The notes below the pieces were generated by a model. The model was not told where the DNA came from. It saw only the letters and a program-made list of their open reading frames with translations, and made no database searches. A stretch of 64,000 nucleotides of DNA from Hydrogenothermaceae bacterium (GTDB lineage: Bacteria; Aquificota; Aquificia; Aquificales; Hydrogenothermaceae), in contig WIAL01000028.1 in the NCBI GenBank assembly GCA_015519975.1, forward strand, positions 1-64,000, given 5' to 3'. This document shows positions 8,646-18,103 of this stretch, in pieces. Made by a program: the position numbers and the translations under genes. Numbering within the stretch: position 1 is the first letter of the stretch; each line of letters begins with the position of its first letter.

Positions 8646-10741
8646 CCTTCAACCAAAGACAGATCTAATTTTTTCAAGTCTTCATCAACTTTTTCAATTC
8701 TAACCTTAACCTTATCTCCGAGCCTAAAGGATTTTTTCTTATCTTCCCTTATAAGTCTGTGATTTTGTTCATCATAAATGTAGTATCCTTCAAGTGAAGA
8801 AATTGGTATTAAACCTTCTATTATATACCTTTCAAGTTCTACAAATAATCCAAATGAGGTAACTCCTGTAATTACACCTTCAAACTCTTCTCCAATGTGT
8901 CCTGAAAGAATTCTAAGTTTAAGTATATCAAGGGCATCTCTTTCTGCATCATCTGCTACCCTTTCCATTTTTGAGCACTGCTGGGCAACTTCTTTTAATT
9001 TTTCAGGAAGCACTTGAAGATCTTTCTTAGTAAACTTTTTCTTTATAGATTTTTTCAGCATTCTGTGTACTACTAAATCAGCATATCTTCTAATTGGAGA
9101 TGTAAAGTGGGTGTAAGTTTCAAGAGCAAGTCCAAAATGACCTATATTTTCAACAGTGTATTTTGCCTGCTTCATAGTTCTGAGTGCCATAAATCTAAGG
9201 AGTTGTTCTTCAGGTGTACCTGCAGCCATCTTTAGTATTTTTTGAATGAACTTTGGAGTAACTTCTTCTGGATAAGAAACTTTAAAACCAAGACCTGCCA
9301 CTAAATCTACAAACTTAATAACCTTTTCTATGTTTGGTTCTTCATGTGTTCTATATATAAAAGGCTCCTGAGTTTTTTCCATATGTTTTGCAACTGTAAT
9401 ATTTGCAATAATCATAAATTCTTCTATTAGCCTATGGGCAAAATGTCTCTCATATGGAACAACGTCATAAGGATCACCTGTTTCTGTAAACAGTATCTGA
9501 CTTTCAGGAAGGTCAAAATCAATACTTCCTCTTTTTTCTCTTTCTTTTAGGAGTATTTTTGCCAATTCTTCCATATGTTTTAAAGGCTTTACAACATGTG
9601 GGAATTTTTCTTCAAGATCTGGATCTCCAAGAATTATACCAAGAGCCTGATCATAGGTTAGCCTAGCTTTACTTATAATTACACTTTCATAAATATCATA
9701 ATCTATAACTTTTCCTTTAGGGTTTATAAGCATTTCACAGGTAAAAGCGTATTTTTTCTCATTTGGACGCAAACTGCAAAGCTTGGATGCTAATCTTTCA
9801 GGAAGCATATGTAAAGCATACTCAGGTAAATAATAAGTATTTCCTCTTTCAAAAGCCTCTTTATCAATTGCCGACCCTTCTTTAACATAATGGGTTACAT
9901 CTGCAATATGTACAAAAAGCCTGTAATTTTCCCCTTCTTTTTCTATAGCAACTGCATCATCAAAGTCCCTTGCACTTTCCGGATCAATTGTAAAGCATAC
10001 CTGCTTGGTAAGGTCTCTTCTATTTTTAGATATAACAACTCTATCAGATAGGTTCTCTACTTCTTTTTGAGCTTCAGGGGAATGCTTTAAAGGAAGATTG
10101 TATTTACGGGCTATAATTTCTGCAACTGTTTTTGTATTTTTAGTTTTTCCAAGTATTTCAACTATTTTACCTTTAGCTAAAACTTTTGGTGCAGGATAAG
10201 TTTCTATTTTTACAACAACATAAGTACCTTTTGGTATTTTTTGCGCCTGCTTTTTAGGTACGTATATTTTATGAGGTATTACTGTATCGGAAAGTAAAAC
10301 ATAATAACCGTTTTTATCTTTTTTTAATACCCCAACAGCTTCTTTTACAGCTCTTTCTAAAACTTTTATAACTTTAGCTTCTTCTTTCTTTTTTCTTTTT
10401 ATAGGTTTTACAAGTACAACATCTCCATCAAAAAGATATCTCATTTCTGGAGGAGGTATGAAAAGATCTTCAACTTCTTCTCCTACAATTAAAAATCCAT
10501 ATCCACTTGGATGTGCTTCAACAGTTCCTTTTACTAACTCTTCTTTTGGCTCTTCTTTTCTTAAGAAATACTTTCCTTTTTCATATTTTATAAATTTATT
10601 TTTTTCAAGCTTTTTTAAAAGTTTTTTTAAAGCTTTTTTTTCGCTTTTAGGAATGCCAAGCTTTTTATAAAGAGTTTTAAAATATATAGGTTTTTTTCTA
10701 CTTTTTAAAAACTCTAAAACTTCCTTTTCCGTTATTTCCAT
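8642..10741 (-). CDS. rnr: Ribonuclease R
   Basis: This 699-residue exoribonuclease has the RNase R order: an N-terminal winged-helix segment (about 1-60), cold-shock/OB domains, an RNB catalytic domain with TIDPESARDFDDAVAIE near residue 255, and a C-terminal S1 domain from about 620 (EFEGVITGVTSFGLFVEL). The aspartates in the DPxxxxDFDDA stretch bind the catalytic metals. It degrades structured RNA 3' to 5'. A Shine-Dalgarno AAGGAG precedes the ATG. It is the last gene of the leftward run that begins at the Crp-type regulator. Confidence 0.95.
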   Translation of the reverse strand: MEITEKEVLEFLKSRKKPIYFKTLYKKLGIPKSEKKALKKLLKKLEKNKFIKYEKGKYFLRKEEPKEELVKGTVEAHPSGYGFLIVGEEVEDLFIPPPEMRYLFDGDVVLVKPIKRKKKEEAKVIKVLERAVKEAVGVLKKDKNGYYVLLSDTVIPHKIYVPKKQAQKIPKGTYVVVKIETYPAPKVLAKGKIVEILGKTKNTKTVAEIIARKYNLPLKHSPEAQKEVENLSDRVVISKNRRDLTKQVCFTIDPESARDFDDAVAIEKEGENYRLFVHIADVTHYVKEGSAIDKEAFERGNTYYLPEYALHMLPERLASKLCSLRPNEKKYAFTCEMLINPKGKVIDYDIYESVIISKARLTYDQALGIILGDPDLEEKFPHVVKPLKHMEELAKILLKEREKRGSIDFDLPESQILFTETGDPYDVVPYERHFAHRLIEEFMIIANITVAKHMEKTQEPFIYRTHEEPNIEKVIKFVDLVAGLGFKVSYPEEVTPKFIQKILKMAAGTPEEQLLRFMALRTMKQAKYTVENIGHFGLALETYTHFTSPIRRYADLVVHRMLKKSIKKKFTKKDLQVLPEKLKEVAQQCSKMERVADDAERDALDILKLRILSGHIGEEFEGVITGVTSFGLFVELERYIIEGLIPISSLEGYYIYDEQNHRLIREDKKKSFRLGDKVKVRIEKVDEDLKKLDLSLVEG

Positions 10742-10750
10742 TTATTCTCC

Positions 10751-11506
10751 TTAGAATGAAACTCCTACTTCTCCAAAAAACCCTTTAAATTTAATATCAG
10801 AATATAAACTGTCAATATCATCTAACTTTAATCTTTGATATCTATATCCTGCTCCTATATATGCTTTACCAATTAATGGAATACCAACTAATGTAAACAT
10901 ACCCATTCCTTTTATATCAATTAAAGAGTTTCCTTGATATGCTATACCTTTACCTTCAACATCTGCTTCTATAGGTATCCCTGGCAAACTAACGTGTGCT
11001 CCCGCATACACCATAGGTATAGGTGCTGTTACATCTGCTTTACCTTTTCCAACTACAGGAGCTTTTACATAAGCATATCCATCTAAATATTTAACTGCAA
11101 GTCCAAGTCTTGGCGTAATAAAAGGCAGTGGGATGTTATAGAATAAAGATAAGTCATATTGATCTAATTTTAGTTTTGTATCAATAGGAACCCCTGTGGT
11201 ATAGGTTTTTCCAGCAAAGGTAAAAGGAATAGTTACTGTCCCGCTTCCTTCATAATTTGTTGGTAAATACTCCAGTTTTATATTCGGAAGAACTGGAAGT
11301 CCTATTTGTACATATGCATTAACATTATTTGAATCTCCAAGTTTTAAATCATCTTTAACATCAACTTGAGTTCCTTTGTATTTTACCCATCCCGATGGCG
11401 AAAGATTTATATATCCTACACCTACATCAAGATCAATTAAGGGCACTGCAAAAGATGTTCCAACTATCCCAGTAGACATTAAAATAGCAATCGATAATTT
11501 TTTCAT
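10751..11506 (-). CDS. Small outer-membrane beta-barrel protein
   Basis: The 251-residue protein has a Sec signal peptide ending near GTSFAVP, alternating hydrophobic beta strands throughout, and a C-terminal aromatic residue (GEVGVSF), as expected for an outer-membrane barrel. Gly-rich strands such as IDLDVGVGYINLSP resemble a small barrel family of unknown role (TIGR04219-like). I see no ligand-binding motif. Its start lies 4 bases after the argD stop, so the two are co-transcribed. Nine bases separate it from rnr. Confidence 0.75.
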   Translation of the reverse strand: MKKLSIAILMSTGIVGTSFAVPLIDLDVGVGYINLSPSGWVKYKGTQVDVKDDLKLGDSNNVNAYVQIGLPVLPNIKLEYLPTNYEGSGTVTIPFTFAGKTYTTGVPIDTKLKLDQYDLSLFYNIPLPFITPRLGLAVKYLDGYAYVKAPVVGKGKADVTAPIPMVYAGAHVSLPGIPIEADVEGKGIAYQGNSLIDIKGMGMFTLVGIPLIGKAYIGAGYRYQRLKLDDIDSLYSDIKFKGFFGEVGVSF

Positions 11507-11510
11507 AATA

Positions 11511-12647
11511 TTATCCTCCCAATACTTTTTCTAAAATATTTAATGCTTCATCTATTTCATTTTTATTAATAATTAATGGAGGAACAAAACGCAAGGTATT
11601 TTTACCTGCAGTGCCTATTATAAGCCCATTTTCAAGGCACTTTTTAGCAACTTCTTTTGCATTAATCTCTTCAGGTAAATCTGCTCCAACCATTAATCCA
11701 ATTCCTTTTGCTTTTAAGCCTATTTTCTTTAGATTTTCTTTCAAATATAATCCCTTTTCGTAAACTTCATTTAAAAAATTAGGTTTTAGAATTTCATTTA
11801 AAACAACCTTTGCTGCTGTCATAGAAAGGTAATTACCTCCAAATGTAGAACCGTGAGTTCCAGGGGTAAAAGCCTTTGCAACTTCTTCTTTTGCAACTAC
11901 CGCCCCAACAGGAACGCCCCCAGCAAGTCCCTTCGCTAATGTAATAATATCTGGCTCAAAATTAAAATGCTGATAAGCAAAAAGTTTTCCCGTTCTTCCT
12001 ATTCCGGTTTGTACCTCATCTATAACAATTAAAATATCATTTCTTTTAGATATTTTAATAATTTCATTTAAAAACTCTTCATTAATAGGATTTACACCAC
12101 CTTCTCCTTGCACAATTTCAAACATGATAGCTGCAGTATTTTCTGAAACCGCTTTTTTTAGACTTTCTACATTGTTAAACTCTGCATACTTTATGCCTTG
12201 AAGTAGAGGCTTAAATCCCTCGTGGTATTTTGGCTGGGCAGTTGCTGTTAAAGAACCTATTGTTCTACCGTGGAATCCTCCTGTAAATGTAATTATTTCA
12301 TATTTTTCAGGATTTCCTTTGTCATAAAAGTATTTTCTAACAAGTTTTATTGCCGTTTCATTTGCCTCTGCTCCGCTATTGCAGAAAAACACTTTTCCAT
12401 TTTCCAGTGAATTTTTAACAAGTATCTCTGCCACTTCTTCTTGTGGCTTTATTTTAAAAAGGTTTGAAACGTGTATTAATTTTTTTGCTTGACTGCAGAT
12501 AGCATCTGTAAGCTTTGGATGTGCATAACCAAGTGTGTTTACTGCTATACCTGCAAGCATATCAATATATTTATTTCCTTTGTTATCATACAAATAAACA
12601 CCTTCTCCTTTTTCAAAATAAACATCATATCTGGTATAGTTTTCCAT
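11511..12647 (-). CDS. argD: Acetylornithine aminotransferase
   Basis: This 378-residue class III PLP-dependent aminotransferase shows FFCNSGAEANETAIKLVRKY, GGFHGRT, the PLP-contact motif VIDEVQTGIGRTG and the Schiff-base lysine in ITLAKGLAGG. It would convert N-acetylglutamate semialdehyde to N-acetylornithine in arginine synthesis. Succinyl-DAP aminotransferase activity in lysine synthesis is possible too. I chose ATG 12647 over an upstream TTG at 12659 because it overlaps the stop of the preceding GGDEF-EAL gene as TAATG, a usual coupling arrangement. No other arginine gene is nearby. Confidence 0.9.
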   Translation of the reverse strand: MENYTRYDVYFEKGEGVYLYDNKGNKYIDMLAGIAVNTLGYAHPKLTDAICSQAKKLIHVSNLFKIKPQEEVAEILVKNSLENGKVFFCNSGAEANETAIKLVRKYFYDKGNPEKYEIITFTGGFHGRTIGSLTATAQPKYHEGFKPLLQGIKYAEFNNVESLKKAVSENTAAIMFEIVQGEGGVNPINEEFLNEIIKISKRNDILIVIDEVQTGIGRTGKLFAYQHFNFEPDIITLAKGLAGGVPVGAVVAKEEVAKAFTPGTHGSTFGGNYLSMTAAKVVLNEILKPNFLNEVYEKGLYLKENLKKIGLKAKGIGLMVGADLPEEINAKEVAKKCLENGLIIGTAGKNTLRFVPPLIINKNEIDEALNILEKVLGG

Positions 12648-14545
12648 TAAATATCCCAACTTTTATCCTCCAAAAACTCTTCTATAGGTTTTGGCTTACT
12701 AAAATAATAACCTTGGCCGTATTCTACACCAATTTCTATTATCTTTTGAAGTATTTTTTCATTTTCAACATATTCAGCTATTGTTTTAATTCCGGTGTGT
12801 TTACAAAATTCTGTAACAGCCTTTACAAGCTCTTCAGATTTTTTATTTTCAAGTATAGTTTTTATAAGATTTGCATCTATTTTCACATAATCTATATCAA
12901 GTTTTAAAATATATTCAAAGTTAGAATATCCACTCCCAAAATCATCTAAGCTAAGCTCATATCCTTTTGCTTTTAAATTTTTCAAATTTTCCAAGACTTT
13001 TGAGTAATTTCTAATCTCCTCGGTTTCAATCACTTCAAGTTTTAGTCTTTTTATCATTTCTTCTTTTAAAGAAAGTAAGTATTCTACTGTGGAGTCATTT
13101 ATAAGATCTGAAGGCGATAGATTTATACTTACATTTAAATATTCATGCTTTTCTAATATATTTAGATTAAACTCAATTACTTTTTTAGTTAATTTTGCAT
13201 AAATATAGGTGTTTTTTATAACTTCTAAAAATTTATCTGGATAAATTAAATTCCCATTGTCTTTTAGCCTTACTAAACTTTCAAAATATAAAACTTTTTG
13301 TGTTTTTAGGTCTAATACAGGTTGATAGTGACATACGAGATTTCCTTTTTCTATTAAATCATTTATTTTTGAAATTGATGTAAAAGTTTCTCCTTCTTCG
13401 TAAATTTCCATACGGTTTCTACCATTTAACTTTGCTTTATACAAAGCAATATCCGCTTTTTTTATAGCTTCTATTAAAGATTTTTCTCGTTCTGTATCCA
13501 GATACACTCCTACAGATGCTGTTAATTTTATTACTTGTGAATCTATTTTAAATGGATAATTTCTTATTCTTCCTAAAGCTCTTTGAATAGCATTAATAGC
13601 AAAATATTTATTAAGTCTATCTTTTTTTATTAATACTAAAAATTCCTCTCCGCCGTATCTAATGATTATGTCTTCTCCTTTTCTAAAGGAAAGTTTTAAA
13701 ACTTTTGCAAAATCTTTTAATATCTGGTCTCCAGCTTTATGCCCGTAAGTATCATTAATTTTTTTGAAAAAATCAATATCAAATAAAGCTACTGCATAAT
13801 TTTTATAGTCAAATGTAACGATAATATCCTCAAGAAAATTCCTGTTATAAACCCCTGTAAGTTCATCTACATATGCTTTTCTTTTAAAATAGATAGCTTT
13901 TAAACTTGTGAGAAGAATTATTAAAATAGAAATTACTGCAAAAATTATAATAATATTTAACAGCCATTTTATTAAATCAACTATATTTTCAATTGATTTT
14001 AATGTCTGAATTGTAAAATCTACAAATACTATCGCCTGAACTTTATTATTGACAAGAAACGGATATAAAATTGTGATACCTATATTTTTAACTGTGGTAA
14101 ATTCCTGAATTATTATCTGAGTTTTTTTTGTTTTATAAATTTTTTTTATAATTTTTTGTTCAGTTAAAGTTGGAAAAAATATTTCATCGTGTTGAACTTT
14201 TTCTTGTGGAGAAGCATCAGCTAAAAACTTATAAATATTTCCTTCTTTATATATAGCAAATATATTCTCTACATTTTTATCTATTAAATAGCTAAGTTTT
14301 TTTTCTAAACTTCTTCTAACTTCCTCTTTTTTCAAATCTTCTATAGAATTTATATGATATTGTTTAACTATTTCTTTGTTTATATTTCTTAAAAATGCTT
14401 TATACGGTGAAGATATATAATAAATTAGTTCATTTTTTGCTTTTTTTTCTATTTTAGGTAAAAAAAAGTGAAATACCAATGAAATTATAAGAACTACTCC
14501 TATTAAAATTAAAAACAAAAATTTATTATTAGTATTCTTTATCAT
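12647..14545 (-). CDS. Membrane GGDEF-EAL c-di-GMP enzyme with extracytoplasmic sensor
   Basis: The 632-residue protein has a membrane helix near the N-terminus, a periplasmic sensor of about 150 residues and a second helix (about 190-215). A GGDEF domain carries RYGGEEFLVLI and a C-terminal EAL domain carries FESLVRL, SINLSPSDL, LDDFGSGYSNF, VKIDANL and QGYYFSKP. The GGEEF signature and most EAL metal and catalytic residues are present, although AEGVE reads AEYVE. It may therefore both make and degrade c-di-GMP. It overlaps the gene for the periplasmic YfiR-like protein by 4 bases, which suggests that protein regulates it. Confidence 0.88.
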   Translation of the reverse strand: MIKNTNNKFLFLILIGVVLIISLVFHFFLPKIEKKAKNELIYYISSPYKAFLRNINKEIVKQYHINSIEDLKKEEVRRSLEKKLSYLIDKNVENIFAIYKEGNIYKFLADASPQEKVQHDEIFFPTLTEQKIIKKIYKTKKTQIIIQEFTTVKNIGITILYPFLVNNKVQAIVFVDFTIQTLKSIENIVDLIKWLLNIIIIFAVISILIILLTSLKAIYFKRKAYVDELTGVYNRNFLEDIIVTFDYKNYAVALFDIDFFKKINDTYGHKAGDQILKDFAKVLKLSFRKGEDIIIRYGGEEFLVLIKKDRLNKYFAINAIQRALGRIRNYPFKIDSQVIKLTASVGVYLDTEREKSLIEAIKKADIALYKAKLNGRNRMEIYEEGETFTSISKINDLIEKGNLVCHYQPVLDLKTQKVLYFESLVRLKDNGNLIYPDKFLEVIKNTYIYAKLTKKVIEFNLNILEKHEYLNVSINLSPSDLINDSTVEYLLSLKEEMIKRLKLEVIETEEIRNYSKVLENLKNLKAKGYELSLDDFGSGYSNFEYILKLDIDYVKIDANLIKTILENKKSEELVKAVTEFCKHTGIKTIAEYVENEKILQKIIEIGVEYGQGYYFSKPKPIEEFLEDKSWDI

Positions 14546-14997
14546 TTTTGTGCCAATCTTTTAGATACAACATAATTTTGCAATTCTTTATTTACTTTTA
14601 TATTAAATAGATCAAGATTTTCTTTTATTAAGATTATCTGTGGTCTTCCTTTCCTCCAGTAAAAAGCCCCAATACAGTTTTGACAATTCTTAAATGATAT
14701 GTAATCAAGAGCAAAAGCAGGTTTTTTAAAGCTTATTTTTTCTTCTATTCCTTTCACTAAAATAATATCTGCCAACTGACAATTAGTTATTTTAAATTCG
14801 CTAAAATTTTCATACTCTTTTTTTTCATATTCATGAAATTTATAAAGGCAAACCTTTGGATTTTGTTTATTAGTTAAAGATATGACTATTTCCGAAATAA
14901 TTTTTATTTCTAAAAGCTTAGCTTTATCTATTGCAAAAACTATGTTTATTAATGCGAAAGTCATTATAAAAACAAAAGTTAACCTTTTTTTCATCAA
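14542..14997 (-). CDS. Exported small protein, candidate YfiR-like periplasmic regulator
   Basis: The 151-residue protein has a signal peptide (MMKKRLTFVFIMTFALINIVFA), a compact mature domain, a CQNC motif near residue 108 and a following GAFYWRKGRPQIILIKENLD segment. The shape and position recall YfiR/DUF4154 proteins, which bind the periplasmic domain of a diguanylate cyclase and restrain it. The match is by context and pattern, not by strong motif. It overlaps both neighbours by 4 bases (outer-membrane receptor upstream, GGDEF-EAL downstream), so the three are probably one translationally coupled unit. Confidence 0.6.
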   Translation of the reverse strand: MMKKRLTFVFIMTFALINIVFAIDKAKLLEIKIISEIVISLTNKQNPKVCLYKFHEYEKKEYENFSEFKITNCQLADIILVKGIEEKISFKKPAFALDYISFKNCQNCIGAFYWRKGRPQIILIKENLDLFNIKVNKELQNYVVSKRLAQK

Positions 14998-16904
14998 AAC
15001 ACCTTTTCTAAGCTAATTAGAAACCTTCTATCGAAGCTCTGGTATGTTCCAGAAGTAGTAGGAGTTACAAAAACTGCTTTAGCTGATGAATTCAATACGT
15101 TTTCTCCTTTAATCTTTAAAGAAAATCCGTTTTTAAATCCATATGTTGCACCTAAAGATAGATCATAAGAATCATCAACTTTGATATTTTGATACTTAAA
15201 ACTATTTCTATATAAAAACGTGGAAAAATAGTTTAATTTTTTAAATTGCCCTTCTAATATTAAATTAATTCCATCAGATGAAGAAAGATCATTGTAATTT
15301 ATAGAATCTAAACGCCATCCATTTACTCGTAAAGTATTATTTTTTAGTTTTATATTATATTCTAAAGAATAGAGCCAAGATTTATAATTTTTTGAATTAT
15401 TAATATACCCTTGACTTGTAGGAATTAATATATTTTTTGTTTCACTGAAAATGAGTGTTGCATTTATATTTTGGCTACTTGAAAATAAATATTTTCCTTC
15501 CAAAAATAATGTATTTAATCTCATAGGTTTTAAATTTTCTCTTTTTATTTCTATATAAATTAATGGAGGTGGTAAATAGCTCTGTGTAGCGTACATTTTA
15601 AAGTTGTATTTATCTTTGTTAAAAAGAAAACCTAATTTTTTATCAAAAACTATTCTATCTTTATTAGTATACCAGTCGTATGAAGATAGTTTCCCATTTG
15701 CAAATAAACTTAAGTATTTATTAACTGCATATTTATAATTTAAAAATAAAGAAATGAAATGATCTTCTTCTTCATAATCAGGTTCATAATCATATACAAC
15801 CACATTTGATGGATAAATTATTTTTTTGCCTCGCGCATTTTGCTGATAATCTTGGTAAGTAATTCCAGTATTTATAAAATGTTTATTAAATTCAAAATCC
15901 TTTGTCATATGTAGTATAAACTTTGTAAATGTAGCATCCTCATTAAGATATATTGGCACACCATATTGATTATTGACATATTTTAAATAATAAACACCAA
16001 CATCTTCGTTTTTTTCTATATAATTTCTATCTTGCCAATCATAAGAAATTAGGATCTTAAAGGATTTATCATCAAGTAATTTTTGTGATAAAGAAAAAAA
16101 TATGTCTGTTGATTGCATCTTGCCGTAATCTGGAGCAAAATTCGGAGAAAACCCACCCCACACTCCTCTATCTACATGGGATGCTGAGATTTGTACTTCT
16201 GTGTCAATATAATTAAACTTTAGATAAAAATGTTCCCTTTTTTGGTTTCTATCTAGATTATGTGAGTTTACAAAAAGTTTATCATATTTTTTCTCACCTT
16301 TGTTTACAAGTATAAAATATCCAAAATTTCGTGTTAACTGCCTTGCATCCGAAAATGTAACTGAATAACCTTTTTTATTATCCATAAGACCTTTTAATAT
16401 TGATACATTTTCCTTTTTAGGATCTTTAGAATAAAGATTTACTATAATCACTCCATTTTCTACTGATGTTCCTGATATTGAATTTGTGAAATAAATTTCT
16501 GCTTTTTGTATATTATCAAGAGGAAATTCATCATATGTTAAAAATGGACTTGATGTTTGCATAGAACTTAACTCATGACCATCTAAAAATATTCTAACAA
16601 CGTAACTTATTGGTTTTGGGCTTGCACTTGAAAATACATATTGAAGAACTCCAAAACCATTTGGATAAACTGTTCCAAAAGGAAGTAATTTTAATAAATC
16701 TGTAACTGTGTTTAATTGTAAATTCTCTATATCTTCTCTAGAAAAGACATAAACTTTCCCAAGTGTTTCATCAACTGTTTTTCGGACTTCTGCTGTTTCA
16801 TATTCTTCCAGCAGTTTAGAAATGTCCTCTTGTGATTTTGATACGCTTAAAAACCCTGTAACTAAAAAAGATATTATAAAAAAAATTAAAATCCTACTTT
16901 TCAT
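14994..16904 (-). CDS. TonB-dependent-receptor-like outer-membrane protein with plug domain
   Basis: This 636-residue protein has a signal peptide, then a plug-like domain (about 40-155) with TLGKVYVFSREDIENLQLNT and VRIFLDGHELSS. A long beta-barrel with many aromatic strands follows and ends in SLEKVF. No convincing TonB box can be seen, so it may act as a sensor or be gated differently. The ligand is unknown. The gene sits between a Crp-type regulator (11-base overlap) and the YfiR-like and GGDEF-EAL genes, suggesting an outer-membrane input to c-di-GMP signalling and not only nutrient uptake. Confidence 0.75.
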   Translation of the reverse strand: MKSRILIFFIISFLVTGFLSVSKSQEDISKLLEEYETAEVRKTVDETLGKVYVFSREDIENLQLNTVTDLLKLLPFGTVYPNGFGVLQYVFSSASPKPISYVVRIFLDGHELSSMQTSSPFLTYDEFPLDNIQKAEIYFTNSISGTSVENGVIIVNLYSKDPKKENVSILKGLMDNKKGYSVTFSDARQLTRNFGYFILVNKGEKKYDKLFVNSHNLDRNQKREHFYLKFNYIDTEVQISASHVDRGVWGGFSPNFAPDYGKMQSTDIFFSLSQKLLDDKSFKILISYDWQDRNYIEKNEDVGVYYLKYVNNQYGVPIYLNEDATFTKFILHMTKDFEFNKHFINTGITYQDYQQNARGKKIIYPSNVVVYDYEPDYEEEDHFISLFLNYKYAVNKYLSLFANGKLSSYDWYTNKDRIVFDKKLGFLFNKDKYNFKMYATQSYLPPPLIYIEIKRENLKPMRLNTLFLEGKYLFSSSQNINATLIFSETKNILIPTSQGYINNSKNYKSWLYSLEYNIKLKNNTLRVNGWRLDSINYNDLSSSDGINLILEGQFKKLNYFSTFLYRNSFKYQNIKVDDSYDLSLGATYGFKNGFSLKIKGENVLNSSAKAVFVTPTTSGTYQSFDRRFLISLEKVF

Positions 16905-17556
16905 ATGTACAGTCCTTTAATAAGTATATAAATTTTTTTTCAATAAATATTTTATTCTCTTTTTTTAACTTGTTAAATAAGTTTGAAACCGTTTCCCTTG
17001 TACTTCCCACCATGTCAGCAATATTTTGATGGGTTAAAGGGATATTTATTTTAACAAATTCTGGTTTTTCTGTTGTTTCCACACCAAATTTTTCAGAAAG
17101 CCTTTTCAAAAGAGATAAAAGCCTTTCCTCTACAGGTTTAAAAACAATGTCTGAAAGGGCAACCTCAAGGGTGTATTTTTTCAGTCCAAGGTACTTTCTC
17201 ATCTGAAAGTTTAAATTAATGTCCTGATTTATAAGTTTTTCAAAAAAGTTTTTATGTATCATACAAAGGAGGGTATCTGTTAGAGCCTGTGCATATTCAT
17301 CACAGCATTCTGTTATTTGTCCAAAGATTTCCCCTTCCTTTAAAATGTCTGTTATAAACCTTTTTCCATTTTCTTCTCTGTAAAGAATTACTTTCCCGGA
17401 TTTTACAAGATAGACATATTCTGTGTTTTCCGGAGTTGTTATTATAGAGTTTTTCTTGAACTCTTTCATAAAGGAATTTTCTTCAAGGCTGTTCATAAGC
17501 TCCTGAGATAGATTTTTAAACAGATCTATCCTTTTTATAAACCATAACTTTTCCAT
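16894..17556 (-). CDS. Crp/Fnr-family transcriptional regulator
   Basis: The 220-residue protein has an N-terminal cyclic-nucleotide-binding-type barrel (VYLVKSGKVILYRE, LKEGEIFGQITECC), a long dimer helix and a C-terminal winged helix with THQNIADMVGSTRETVSNLF as the recognition segment. The N-terminal Cys cluster of oxygen-sensing FNR is absent. A Cys pair in ITECCDEY could sense metal or redox, which is speculative. ATG 17556 was chosen because AAGGT lies upstream and MEKLWFIKRIDLF is a normal family N-terminus. It is divergent from the DoxX/RiPP operon and leads the leftward receptor and signalling genes, so it may control either. Confidence 0.88.
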   Translation of the reverse strand: MEKLWFIKRIDLFKNLSQELMNSLEENSFMKEFKKNSIITTPENTEYVYLVKSGKVILYREENGKRFITDILKEGEIFGQITECCDEYAQALTDTLLCMIHKNFFEKLINQDINLNFQMRKYLGLKKYTLEVALSDIVFKPVEERLLSLLKRLSEKFGVETTEKPEFVKINIPLTHQNIADMVGSTRETVSNLFNKLKKENKIFIEKKFIYLLKDCTYEK

Positions 17557-17624
17557 TTTGTAATCTACCTTACAGTTTTTTATAAGTTTTGTATGTATAT
17601 TAAAAATTGTCAAGGAGGAATGAA

Positions 17625-18080
17625 ATGTTCTGGAAAATTTACAAAACTTACGAAGATATTTTAAATAATGGACAGGATTATTTTATTTTAATAGTAAGGC
17701 TTTATTGGGGATGGCTGTTTTTCAGGGCTGGTTTCTGGAAGTTTACCCACCATGAGCAGGCAGCAGGCTTTTTCAATTACTTAGGACTTCCTTTTCCAGA
17801 GTATTTTGTAATATTTATAGCTTTTGTGGAAACCTTTGGAGGTATATTTTTATTCCTTGGGTTTTTTTCAAGAATTACAGCCCTTATATTAACCTTTAAT
17901 ATGATAGGTGCTTTTTTAGTAGGACATAGAGAATCTCTTTTATCTATATTTTCAAAACCTGAAGATTTTTACATGGCTCAGCCTTTAACATTTTTGCTTG
18001 CTTCACTAATTGTACTCTTTTTTGGAGCAGGGAAAATATCTATTGACTATTTCTTATTAAAGAAGTACTATAAATCATAG
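17625..18080 (+). CDS. DoxX-like membrane protein of a RiPP (bufferin-type) operon
   Basis: The 151-residue protein has four hydrophobic helices and DoxX-family features: LYWGWLFFRAGFWKF near residue 26, LPFPEYFVIFIAFVETFGG, and an RITALILTFNMIGAF helix. DoxX-like proteins recur in bufferin-type operons, where their job is unsettled. ATG 17625 is preceded by AAGGAGG with good spacing; a TTG-initiated extension at 17607 would start ahead of that site. It heads a four-gene rightward operon with the Cys-rich peptide, MNIO enzyme and DUF2063 protein. Confidence 0.85.
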   Translation: MFWKIYKTYEDILNNGQDYFILIVRLYWGWLFFRAGFWKFTHHEQAAGFFNYLGLPFPEYFVIFIAFVETFGGIFLFLGFFSRITALILTFNMIGAFLVGHRESLLSIFSKPEDFYMAQPLTFLLASLIVLFFGAGKISIDYFLLKKYYKS

Positions 18081-18103
18081 TAATTAAAAGGAGGTATTTT
18101 GTT

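Noticed and set aside
14994-16904. Calling this gene a classical siderophore TonB receptor
   Set aside because: A plug is visible but no TonB box, and the neighbours are signalling genes, so I kept the label general.
17608-17613. TTGACA on the minus strand as a promoter of the Crp-type gene
   Set aside because: No acceptable -10 box lies 16-18 bases downstream, so the match is probably chance.
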